In this document: positions 1 through 6,862 of the stretch, one piece after another | Numbering within the stretch: position 1 is the stretch's first letter | Layout of the letters: every line of letters begins with the position of its first letter | DNA from: Actinomycetota bacterium | GTDB lineage: Bacteria > Actinomycetota > Thermoleophilia > Gaiellales > Gaiellaceae | DNA: 6,967 nucleotides | Assembly: GCA_013694685.1 (NCBI GenBank) | Contig: JACDBY010000437.1 | Coordinates: 1-6,967 of the forward strand | Direction of reading: 5' to 3' | Notes under the pieces: generated by a model | Told to the model about the DNA's origin: nothing | The model's database searches: none | What the model saw: only the letters and a program-made list of their open reading frames with translations | Program-made: the position numbers and the translations under genes

Positions 1-43
1 ACTCATGGTCTCCGACCGGAGGTGCCGGAGGTGCGCACGGCCC

Positions 44-394
44 TCATGGCGCGTAGTCTCGCGCGCCGAGGCTGTACGCGTGGAACGCGGCATCACCCGC
101 GAGTGCGGCGGTCTGCGACCAACCGCGCGACGGTGCCTGCGCCTCGACGACTTCCAGCACCCACCGCTCGGCACCGGCGTACACCTCCACGAGCTCCGCG
201 AGCGTGTAGACACCGCCGACCCGACGGCGGAGCTCCTCGAGCACGGCCTCCCGTTGGCGATAGAGCGCGTCTGCCCGAGCGTCATCGCGGGCCGCCTCCG
301 CCAACCTACGCCGCCCCTCCTCCCAGTCGCGGCGCGCGCTCGCGAGCGTCGTCATCGCGGCGATGGTACTCGCGTACAGCAGCTCTTCGGCCAC
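44..394 (-). CDS. Small hypothetical protein downstream of DUF501 gene
   Basis: I do not recognise a named family and no catalytic motif is visible. The product is about 116 residues, soluble, with no signal peptide or membrane segment. It looks mainly helical: a charged, Arg/Glu/Ala-rich N-terminal half, then a segment reading TLAELVEVYAGAERW, and a C-terminus ending AFHAYSLGARDYAP. The start is uncertain. GTG at 394 has a GAGG about 10 bases upstream, and codons between 394 and 355 keep GC-rich third positions (12 of 14), better than the DUF501 frame there (9 of 14). Upstream of 394 the frame becomes Arg-rich shadow sequence. The alternative is ATG at 355, which overlaps the DUF501 stop as ATGA and would give 103 residues. 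Either way it overlaps the upstream gene and is probably translationally coupled to it. In many actinobacteria a Ppx/GppA phosphatase gene occupies this position; this is not one. Confidence 0.7.
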   Translation of the reverse strand: MAEELLYASTIAAMTTLASARRDWEEGRRRLAEAARDDARADALYRQREAVLEELRRRVGGVYTLAELVEVYAGAERWVLEVVEAQAPSRGWSQTAALAGDAAFHAYSLGARDYAP

Positions 395-858
395 GGCTCG
401 GCCACCTCGGCGAGAACGGCCTCTCCGAGCCGGTAGCCAGGTCGAGCGAGCGCGAAGGCAACGTGCGCGTGGAGGCACTTGAGCGCGGTGGGGTTCCGCG
501 AGCCGCCGATCCCGAGCTCGAGCGCGGCGCCGCCGTCACGCCCGGTGTTCGTCCCGGCCAGCGACCGGCGGATCGAGACCTGCTCGACGGTCGCCCGGGC
601 GAGCTCGGCAAGCAGCTCCGCGTCATCGCCGAGGACATGACTCCAGCGCTCGACCCCACCTGCGGCCTCGAGACGCGAGACGGCGGCGACGAGATGCCGG
701 CACGTGAGGTAGTACGTCGTCGGGAACGGCTCGCCGTCGGGGCTGTACGGCCACTGCTCGGTAACCGCGGGGCGACCGAACGGGCAGCGGATGGCGACCC
801 GGCGAAACGCTCTCGGCTCCCGTCCGAGCTGCATCGCCACCACGCTCTGATCGTCCAT
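352..858 (-). CDS. DUF501 domain-containing protein
   Basis: A 168-residue protein of the DUF501 family, whose function is unknown. Family hallmarks are visible. A DG-E-PFPTTYYLTC segment lies around residues 41-53, followed by RLEAAGG at about 62-68. Near residues 121-138 there is a conserved NPTALKCLHAHVAFALA block, matching the usual KCLH(A)L/HVA signature. The conserved Cys and His residues could bind metal, but that is a guess. The last 15 or so residues read as low-conservation sequence and overlap the next gene. ATG 858 is chosen; a GTG immediately upstream at 861 is equally possible, and neither has a clear Shine-Dalgarno. The gene starts 30 bases after the FtsB-like gene stop. DUF501 genes are commonly found beside eno and ftsB in actinobacteria, which supports the call. 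Confidence 0.85.
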   Translation of the reverse strand: MDDQSVVAMQLGREPRAFRRVAIRCPFGRPAVTEQWPYSPDGEPFPTTYYLTCRHLVAAVSRLEAAGGVERWSHVLGDDAELLAELARATVEQVSIRRSLAGTNTGRDGGAALELGIGGSRNPTALKCLHAHVAFALARPGYRLGEAVLAEVAEPWPKSCCTRVPSPR

Positions 859-888
859 CACCCGACGGTAGCGACCGCCGGGAGGGTC

Positions 889-1245
889 CTACGGCGTCTG
901 GCGGCGCTTCCAGTCGGGGATGCCACCCACAATGAAGAGGTGCTCCCCGGGTCGCACGTAGCCGATGCGACGCGCGGCCCGCGCAAGCTCGTCGAGGCTC
1001 GTTGCCCGCTCGAGTCGCGCCACGACCCGCGCGCGGTCGGCGCGCAACGTCGCCACCTCCGTCCGCCGCTCGGCGAGCTGCTCGCGCGTCTCGAGGTACG
1101 ACGTGATCGGTCGGACGTAGAGGAACGAGATGACACCGAGCACGACCAGCGGCCAGACGAGGCGCGGCACGCGCGGGAGACGCAGCCTCCGCGGAAGACG
1201 CAGCGTCCGCGGTCCGCGCATCCTCGTGGGCTTCCGCTCCGGCAC
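889..1245 (-). CDS. FtsB/DivIC-like septum formation initiator protein
   Basis: A 118-residue bitopic membrane protein of the septum formation initiator family (FtsB/DivIC type). By family knowledge it acts at the division site with FtsL and FtsQ/DivIB to connect the divisome with septal peptidoglycan synthesis. Visible architecture: a basic, proline-rich cytoplasmic tail (residues 1-28), one hydrophobic membrane segment (about 29-44), and a charged heptad-like helix (about 50-80, coiled coil). The family-typical ending ARRIGYVRPGEHLFIV lies around residues 91-106. The start is taken as GTG 1245, with AGAGG four bases upstream; ATG 1221 would shorten only the basic tail. The tail contains a short internal duplication (see the tandem repeat at 1178-1213). 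The gene lies 78 bases after pyk and 30 bases before the DUF501 gene, probably in one transcript with the latter. Confidence 0.88.
   Translation of the reverse strand: MPERKPTRMRGPRTLRLPRRLRLPRVPRLVWPLVVLGVISFLYVRPITSYLETREQLAERRTEVATLRADRARVVARLERATSLDELARAARRIGYVRPGEHLFIVGGIPDWKRRQTP
1178..1213. repeat. Two-copy 18-bp tandem repeat inside ftsB-like gene
   Basis: Two adjacent 18-base units (1178-1195 and 1196-1213) agree at 16 of 18 positions. On the coding (minus) strand they encode the near-repeat TLRLPR-RLRLPR in the basic cytoplasmic tail of the FtsB-like protein. The period is a multiple of three, so the reading frame is kept. Confidence 0.75.
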
Positions 1246-1323
1246 GGAGCCTCTCTTCGGTGGCGAGAACCGCGTCCCTGCGACGCTCTCGGCCCGGCCG
1301 TCGCGATCCGCCTCCGCGCGCGA

Positions 1324-2736
1324 TCAGGCTATGTCGACCTTGATGACGTTCGTCGAGCCGGCGATGTTCACCGCGGTACCCGCGGTCGTCACGACCCGGT
1401 CGCCGGACGCGATGAGCCCCGAGTCCAGCGCCGCCTCGAGCGATCGAGACCAGAGATCCTCAACGTCGTGAGCCTCGGGCATTCCGATCGGCGTGAGCCC
1501 CCATTCGATCGCCATGTGACGAAGCGACTCGGTCTTGTGGGTGAGCGCGATGATCGCGCGCTGCGGACGAAGTCGCGCGACCGCCGACGCAGTACGGCCG
1601 CTGAAGGTCGGGACGATGATCGCCTTCGCCGCGAGTGCCTCGGCCACGTCACAGGCGGCGTTCGACATCGCCTGGTCGATCGTCGGCGCATCGCTCGCCT
1701 GCGGCGTCTCGTGCCGGTAGCCGAGGTGCGGCTCGACTGCGAGCGCGATCCTGTCCATCACGGCGACCGATTCGACGGGGTAGGCACCGACGGCCGTCTC
1801 GCCCGAGAGCATGATCGCCGACGTGCCGTCGAGGATCGCGTTCGCGATGTCGGACGCCTCGGCACGCGTCGGCTCCGGAGCGTTGATCATCGACTCGAGC
1901 ATCTGCGTCGCCGTGATCACGGGCTTCGCGCGCTCGAGCGCATGGAGGATGATTCGCTTCTGCAGCAGCGGGACGTCGGCGGCGCCTATCTCGACACCGA
2001 GGTCGCCGCGAGCGACCATCACGCCGTGCGCTTCCGCGAGGATGTCGTCCAGCGCGGCGACTGCCTCTGCCTTCTCGATCTTCGCAATCACGTAGGCGTG
2101 CGAGCCGCGCGCCTCGATCAGCGTGCGGAGCGCGAGGACATCCGAAGCGGAGCGGACGAAGGAGAGCGCGACGAAATCCACGCCGAAGCCGAGCGCGGCG
2201 TCCAGATCGTCGAGGTCCTTCCGGGTGAGCGACGGGATCGGCAGCGTGACGCCGGGAAGGTTCACGCCCTTGTGCGACTTGACAACGCCTCCGACGAGAA
2301 CCTCACAGCGCGCGCGACCACGCTCGACGCGCTCGACCCGGAGACGGACGTGGCCGTCGTCGATGAGCACGTCGTTCCCGGGTTGCAGTACCGATCCGAG
2401 CACCGCGGGGCTGACCGGGAGGTCTCCGTCGTGTGCCGCATCCTCACCCGCGACGACGACGGACTCGCCGACCACGAGCGCGACGTCCGCCCCCAACTCT
2501 CCCACGCGCAGCTTCGGACCCTGCAGGTCGGCGATGAGCGCGATCGGCCGTCCGGCGTTCTTCTCGGCCTCGCGGACGAGCTCCGCCGACCGTGCGTGAT
2601 CCTCACGGGTGCCGTGCGAGAGGTTCAGACGAGCACCGTCCATCCCGGCCTCGATCAGAGCACCGACCTTGTCGGCGCTCGCCGAAGCGGGGCCGATCGT
2701 CGCGACGATCTTGGTACGGCGCTCGTGTCCTGTCAC
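1324..2736 (-). CDS. pyk: Pyruvate kinase
   Basis: Pyruvate kinase, about 470 residues, the usual bacterial length. It transfers phosphate from phosphoenolpyruvate to ADP in the last step of glycolysis, in the cytoplasm. Motifs run in order from RRTKIVATIGPAS at the N-terminus. The substrate/K+ site R36-x-N38-x-S40 (ARLNLSHG) and DLQGPKLRVG (70-79) follow, then the B domain with KGVNLPG. Next come DFVALSFVRS, the catalytic lysine K219 in IAKIEK with metal ligand E221, and ARGDLGVE with metal ligand D245. ATQMLESM with T277 and the LSGETAVGAYPVE block complete the barrel. The C-terminal allosteric domain ends in TAGTAVNIAGSTNVIKV. No catalytic residue is missing. The start is GTG 2736, giving MTGHERRTKI; a GTG at 2769 would add 11 poorly family-like residues. 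No Shine-Dalgarno precedes 2736, but a TANNNT hexamer ends 7 bases before it, suggesting a leaderless mRNA. The gene lies downstream of enolase, whose product it uses. Confidence 0.97.
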   Translation of the reverse strand: MTGHERRTKIVATIGPASASADKVGALIEAGMDGARLNLSHGTREDHARSAELVREAEKNAGRPIALIADLQGPKLRVGELGADVALVVGESVVVAGEDAAHDGDLPVSPAVLGSVLQPGNDVLIDDGHVRLRVERVERGRARCEVLVGGVVKSHKGVNLPGVTLPIPSLTRKDLDDLDAALGFGVDFVALSFVRSASDVLALRTLIEARGSHAYVIAKIEKAEAVAALDDILAEAHGVMVARGDLGVEIGAADVPLLQKRIILHALERAKPVITATQMLESMINAPEPTRAEASDIANAILDGTSAIMLSGETAVGAYPVESVAVMDRIALAVEPHLGYRHETPQASDAPTIDQAMSNAACDVAEALAAKAIIVPTFSGRTASAVARLRPQRAIIALTHKTESLRHMAIEWGLTPIGMPEAHDVEDLWSRSLEAALDSGLIASGDRVVTTAGTAVNIAGSTNVIKVDIA

Positions 2737-2743
2737 GAGACCA

Positions 2744-2749
2744 AGACTA
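2744..2749 (-). promoter_or_regulatory. Putative -10 element for leaderless pyk transcript
   Basis: TAGTCT on the minus strand fits the actinobacterial TANNNT -10 pattern. Seven bases separate it from GTG 2736, which would place the transcription start on the start codon itself. No convincing -35 hexamer is seen at 17 bases. The same hexamer, extended to TAGTCTT, occurs upstream of enolase. Confidence 0.4.
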
Positions 2750-2770
2750 GAGGCTCTGCGCACGGACACC

Positions 2771-2819
2771 CCGCGGTGGCGGGGCCGCCGGGGTGCGGGC
2801 GGAACCCCGCCCGCCGCGG
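2771..2819. other. Large GC-rich hairpin between eno and pyk
   Basis: The outer arms are CCGCGG at 2771-2776 and 2814-2819. They continue, across a small 1/2-base bulge, as GGCGGGG (2778-2784) pairing with CCCCGCC (2805-2811). An inner stem CCGCC (2785-2789) pairs with GGCGG (2798-2802) around an 8-base loop. Together this gives about 18 base pairs. There is no T-tract on either side, so it is not a canonical intrinsic terminator. It lies upstream of the putative pyk -10 element and could act as a U-less terminator or transcription insulator after eno, or as a leader structure if pyk is transcribed from farther upstream. Confidence 0.55.
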
Positions 2820-2886
2820 ACGCTCGGTCGGCCTCACCCCGCGCCGCCTGTGGAGCATTCGGCCCGCTCTCGGCACGCTCTCGTCA

Positions 2887-2915
2887 TAGACACGTGACTG
2901 TTGTCACAATAGAAT
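2887..2915 (+). promoter_or_regulatory. Promoter-like element with embedded CRP/FNR-type palindrome
   Basis: On the plus strand TAGACA (2887-2892; 5/6 to TTGACA) and TAGAAT (2910-2915; 5/6 to TATAAT) are separated by exactly 17 bases. Bases 2893-2908 of that spacer read CGTGA-N6-TCACA, 9 of 10 specified bases of the CRP/GlxR consensus TGTGA-N6-TCACA. The stretch is clearly more AT-rich than its surroundings. A CRP-family protein bound between -35 and -10 would be expected to repress the plus-strand promoter. The palindrome is also about 160 bases upstream of pyk on the other strand, so it may instead serve pyk. Elements are seen directly; function is inferred. Confidence 0.45.
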
Positions 2916-2966
2916 ATGACTTGTGGGGAGGAGGTCGGTGGCCCGGGACATCGCCACAAACGACAT

Positions 2967-2979
2967 GGCCGAAGCGGCC
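2967..2979 (-). terminator. Possible weak terminator hairpin after eno
   Basis: Minus-strand GGCCG-CTT-CGGCC forms a 5-bp GC stem with a 3-base loop, 21 bases beyond the enolase stop codon. It is followed by the moderately T-rich GTCGTTTGT. The stem is short and the T-tract imperfect, so this is only a candidate. Confidence 0.3.
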
Positions 2980-3000
2980 GGCTCGGCTGACGAGCGCTCC

Positions 3001-4311
<1,311 letters not shown>

Positions 4312-4314
4312 TCG

Positions 4315-4349
4315 CCGTGTCCGACTTCAGTCGGCCACGGGTCGGACAC
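4315..4349. promoter_or_regulatory. Nested inverted repeats in the eno/NUDIX divergent region
   Basis: Two overlapping dyads share one arm. The first pairs CCGTG (4315-4319) and CCGAC (4321-4325) with GTCGG (4330-4334) and CACGG (4336-4340): ten pairs, one mismatch, TTCA at the centre. The second pairs GTGTCCGAC (4317-4325) perfectly with GTCGGACAC (4341-4349) across 15 bases. The position covers the -35 zone of the putative eno promoter and lies just upstream of the NUDIX gene, so an operator for one or both genes is the simplest reading. Confidence 0.5.
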
Positions 4350-4357
4350 CTGTGGAA

Positions 4358-4363
4358 TAGCGT
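4358..4363 (+). promoter_or_regulatory. Possible -10 element of the NUDIX gene
   Basis: TAGCGT fits TANNNT and lies 6-9 bases before TTG 4370 / GTG 4373. No Shine-Dalgarno is visible before either codon, so leaderless expression is possible. The hexamer is degenerate and this call is weak. Confidence 0.25.
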
Positions 4364-4372
4364 GCCGGCTTG

Positions 4373-4828
4373 GTGGATCAGGGACGGACCTGGGACGGCT
4401 TGCCGGTCGCTCACGAGCAGCCGTACGCGTGCTGCGTCGTCGTTTGGCGCGACGGTGAACGTGAGCGTGAGTTTCTTGTGCTCCACCGCCTTGCCCCCGG
4501 CGGCCCGCGCTTCGAGGGCGATTGGGCGTGGACGCCTCCGTCGGGCGCCCGTCAGCCGGGCGAGACTCCTGATCGAGCTGCCACCCGCGAGCTCCGCGAG
4601 GAGACCGGGATGCGCGTCCCGTTCGAGCGCGTGCGCGATTCACCGACGGACGACGTCGCGGTCCATGTCGCCAAGGTCGAAAGCGACGCGCAAGTGATAC
4701 TCGACGGCGAACACGACCGGTACGCGTGGGTCTCCCTCGACGAGGCATTGCGGCGGTGCCTGCCCCGGGAGGTTGGAACGTGCCTCGCGGTGGTCGCTGC
4801 CGCGCTGGCCTCCGCTCGGGCCGATTGA
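4373..4828 (+). CDS. NUDIX hydrolase
   Basis: A compact, roughly 151-residue NUDIX-fold hydrolase, which by family would cleave a nucleoside diphosphate linked to another moiety, using divalent metal. The complete box G-x5-E-x7-R-E-U-x-E-E-x-G-U is present. In numbering from TTG 4370 its key residues are G59, E65, R73-E74, L75, E77-E78, G80 and M81. It is preceded by the strand VVVWRDGEREREFLVLHR and GDWAWTPPSG. The C-terminal part (HDRYAWVSLDEALRR) is typical of single-domain NUDIX enzymes. Substrate cannot be read from sequence; dNTP, ADP-ribose or a dinucleotide are all possible. An in-frame stop at 4358 limits the start. GTG 4373 is chosen, with TTG 4370 and TTG 4400 as alternatives. It is the only plus-strand gene, divergent from eno and convergent with mazG, and interrupts the usual mazG-eno adjacency. 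Confidence 0.9.
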   Translation: MDQGRTWDGLPVAHEQPYACCVVVWRDGEREREFLVLHRLAPGGPRFEGDWAWTPPSGARQPGETPDRAATRELREETGMRVPFERVRDSPTDDVAVHVAKVESDAQVILDGEHDRYAWVSLDEALRRCLPREVGTCLAVVAAALASARAD

Positions 4829-4933
4829 CGTTCTCCGCGTCGCTTCAGAGGCATCCGGGGGCGGAGGCCGACAGGGCGCGGCTGAAGCTCACGCCCGGAA
4901 GGCCCGAAGCCCACCCAGCAACAATCCGGGGGC
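4829..4933. other. Convergent gap between NUDIX gene and mazG, with direct repeat
   Basis: The 105 bases between two converging stop codons hold no gene. The 10-mer ATCCGGGGGC occurs at 4853-4862 and again at 4924-4933, abutting the mazG stop. GCTTCAG (4842-4848) and CTGAAGC (4882-4888) form widely spaced 7-base inverted arms. I see no convincing intrinsic terminator with a T-tract for either gene. Confidence 0.5.
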
Positions 4934-5743
4934 CTAGCGGTTCTCGGCAGACCCCAGAACGGCCTTGGCGCGCTCGTACCAGTGCTCCTGCCCTTCGAGG
5001 TCGAGCTCGGTCCACGTCTCCCCCGCCTCGGCGGCGAGCCCGGCCGCACGCTCCACCCGCTCGCGAAAGCGCCTTGTCGTCGCGCGTAGGGCGAGCTCGG
5101 GGTCGACGTTCGCGAAGCGCGCCACATTGACGACCGTGAAGAGGATGTCGCCGAGCTCCGCCTCGACGCGCGGATCGGGCTCGGTCTCGGAGGCGGGGCG
5201 GCCCGCCCGCTCGAGCTCGGCGAGGAGCTCGTCGAGCTCCTCGCGCATCTTTGCCACGGGTCCGTCGAGGTCGGGCCAGTCGTAACCGACGGCGGCCGCC
5301 CGCCGTTGGGCCTTGCGTGCGAGCAGCAACGCCGGGAGCGTCTCGGGGACATCGTGGAAGACCCCGATTCGACCCTCGTCCTCTCTCTTGATCGCCTCCC
5401 ACCGCACCCGAACGCGTCCGGGCGTGCGGGCGTCGGCGTCGCCGAAGACGTGCGGATGACGGCGGACAAGCTTCTCGTGGATGCCCTCCGCGACGGCATC
5501 GAGATCACCTGCTCCCTGCTCCTCGAGGAGGAGCGCGAGGAAGTAGACCTGGAAGAGTAAATCGCCGAGCTCGTCGCGCAGCTTCGCGGGATCGCCACCC
5601 ATCGCGGCGTCGGCGACCTCGTATGCCTCTTCGACGGTGTGCGGGACGATCGTGCGCGCGGTCTGCTCACGATCCCACGGACAGTCTTCCCGAAGCCGCC
5701 GGGTCAGCTCCTTCAACCGCTCGAGCGGAGCGTCGGCGCCCAC
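4934..5743 (-). CDS. mazG: MazG nucleoside triphosphate pyrophosphohydrolase
   Basis: MazG, 269 residues, a two-domain all-alpha NTP pyrophosphohydrolase that hydrolyses (d)NTPs to monophosphate and pyrophosphate and is thought to limit aberrant nucleotides. The N-terminal signature CPWDREQT is at 21-28. Domain 1 has the metal motif E38-E39-x-x-E42 and E58-x-x-D61 (ELGDLLFQV), then KLVRRHPHVFGD (91-102). Domain 2 repeats the pattern with E168-E169-x-x-E172 and E196-x-x-D199 (ELGDILFTV). Both metal sites look intact. In E. coli MazG only the C-terminal domain is catalytic; whether that holds here is unknown. The start is GTG 5743, 13 bases after the PPIase stop, with only a weak ribosome-binding site, so co-transcription and coupling with the upstream gene are likely. 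Confidence 0.95.
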   Translation of the reverse strand: MGADAPLERLKELTRRLREDCPWDREQTARTIVPHTVEEAYEVADAAMGGDPAKLRDELGDLLFQVYFLALLLEEQGAGDLDAVAEGIHEKLVRRHPHVFGDADARTPGRVRVRWEAIKREDEGRIGVFHDVPETLPALLLARKAQRRAAAVGYDWPDLDGPVAKMREELDELLAELERAGRPASETEPDPRVEAELGDILFTVVNVARFANVDPELALRATTRRFRERVERAAGLAAEAGETWTELDLEGQEHWYERAKAVLGSAENR

Positions 5744-5756
5744 GCCGGTCGACCCG

Positions 5757-6770
5757 CTACTCGTCGGCGGTGGTGGTCTCTTCGGTGCCCGTCGAGGTGT
5801 CCGGCGGCTCGAACCCGGCCGCGTACGTGACCTTGTCCTCGTAGGCCTTCTGGGTGTCCGCCACCCAGTCGTTCACCGCAGTGTTCTTGCGCTCGCCTTC
5901 GAGCTGCGACCGGATCTGGGCCTTGACCTGCGCGAACGGGGTCACGGAGCCGGTCTTGACGGCGGCGAGAGGCTGGATCACGTGATACCCGAACTCGGTC
6001 TTGATCGGGTCGGAGAGCTCGTCGGTCTTCAGCGAGAACGCCGCCTTGTCGAACGGCTCGACGGTCTGACCACGCGTGATGGTCAGTTTGCCACCCTTAT
6101 CTTTCGAGCCCGGGTCGAGGGAACTCTGCTTAGCCAGGACGGCGAAGTCGGCGCCGCCCTCCAGCTGGGTCTGCAGCTTGTCGGCCTGCGCCTTCGTCTT
6201 GACGAGGATGTGCCGGACGTCGCGCGACTCTGCGACCGAGTAGTTCTTCTTGTTCTCGTCGTAGTACGACTTGAGGTCGGCCTCCGAGACCGTCACACCC
6301 TTGGTCACCTTCGCGTAGATGCCCTCGGTGACGAGCTGCGAGCGAATGTCCTCGTGCAGCGCCGCGACGGTGTAGCCCTGATCGGCGAGGCCGGCCTCGA
6401 ACTTCCTCTGATCACCCGCGAAGTACTGCTTCTTCACCTCGTCGACCTTCTTCGCGATCTGGGCGTCGGTCACCGTCACGTCGAGCTTCTCCGCCTCGCG
6501 TGCGTACTCCTCGCGCTGGACTAGGAAGGCAACCGCCTGGGTCTGGAGGGACTGGTACTCGGGCGTGCCAGCTTTCGGGAAGTCACGCTTCTGCGCGGTG
6601 TACGACTTCTTCGCGCGCGCCAGGAGCTCGTCGAGCGACTGCCTCGTGATCGTCGTGCCGTCGACGACGGCGACGGCGTCGGCCGGCACCTCGTCGGTGT
6701 CACCGCACCCGGCGGCGACGAGGACGACGACGGCGAGGAGAGCGGCGGCGAACGGGAACGAGCGCTTCAT
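5757..6770 (-). CDS. Lipoprotein parvulin-type peptidyl-prolyl isomerase (SurA/PrsA-like)
   Basis: A 337-residue extracytoplasmic foldase. Residues 1-22 form a lipoprotein signal: MKR, a hydrophobic core, then the lipobox-like VAAGC with C22 as the lipidated cysteine. An N-terminal SurA_N-like helical region (about 28-170) follows, beginning with AVAVVDGTTITRQSLDELL. The PpiC rotamase domain occupies about 182-267, with SRDVRHILVKTK, GADFAVLAKQSSLDPGSKDKGG and the closing EFGYHVIQ strand. The last 15 or so residues are a Thr/Glu-rich low-complexity tail. By family it catalyses proline isomerisation and holds exported proteins outside the membrane. ATG 6770 is chosen because AGAGG lies five bases upstream and the signal peptide begins there; a longer frame to 6806 adds no sensible sequence. 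It heads a probable two-gene unit with mazG, an arrangement common in actinobacteria. Confidence 0.93.
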   Translation of the reverse strand: MKRSFPFAAALLAVVVLVAAGCGDTDEVPADAVAVVDGTTITRQSLDELLARAKKSYTAQKRDFPKAGTPEYQSLQTQAVAFLVQREEYAREAEKLDVTVTDAQIAKKVDEVKKQYFAGDQRKFEAGLADQGYTVAALHEDIRSQLVTEGIYAKVTKGVTVSEADLKSYYDENKKNYSVAESRDVRHILVKTKAQADKLQTQLEGGADFAVLAKQSSLDPGSKDKGGKLTITRGQTVEPFDKAAFSLKTDELSDPIKTEFGYHVIQPLAAVKTGSVTPFAQVKAQIRSQLEGERKNTAVNDWVADTQKAYEDKVTYAAGFEPPDTSTGTEETTTADE

Positions 6771-6862
6771 CGAGACCTCTTGTAGACGACGTGTGATTAC
6801 GGGCACGTTACGGCGTGGTGCGGGATCGATGCGGGCCTCGCGCAGCCTCGAAGGGACGGCAC

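Noticed and set aside
1..6. ATGAGT on the minus strand at the left edge as the start of another gene
   Set aside because: GGAG precedes it at close spacing, so a gene may begin here, but only two codons are in the window.
1246..1323. Gap between pyk and the ftsB-like gene as a site for a small gene or terminator
   Set aside because: Only short GC complementarities, no T-tract and no start with ribosome-binding site of its own beyond the ftsB-like one.
2834..2887. A 17-codon minus-strand frame (MTRACRERAECSTGGAG) upstream of pyk as a leader peptide
   Set aside because: No ribosome-binding site precedes the ATG, the codons show no attenuation-like run, and pyk appears to have its own promoter downstream.
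22..2889. A 955-codon plus-strand open frame running opposite five genes
   Set aside because: It lies antisense to clearly conserved genes (pyk, ftsB-like, DUF501), is Arg-rich without domain motifs, and such frames arise from scarcity of stop codons in GC-rich DNA.
2911..2916. Minus-strand TATTCT as a -10 element for pyk
   Set aside because: The sequence 17 bases upstream (ACCGAC) does not resemble a -35, and the TAGTCT just before GTG 2736 is a better candidate.
5637..6524. A 295-codon plus-strand frame opposite the PPIase gene
   Set aside because: Leu/Arg/Asp/Val-rich antisense shadow of a well-supported lipoprotein PPIase.
6790..6809. ACGTG-N10-CACGT inverted arms upstream of the PPIase gene as an operator
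   Set aside because: Five-base arms are expected by chance and no promoter elements are recognisable around them.
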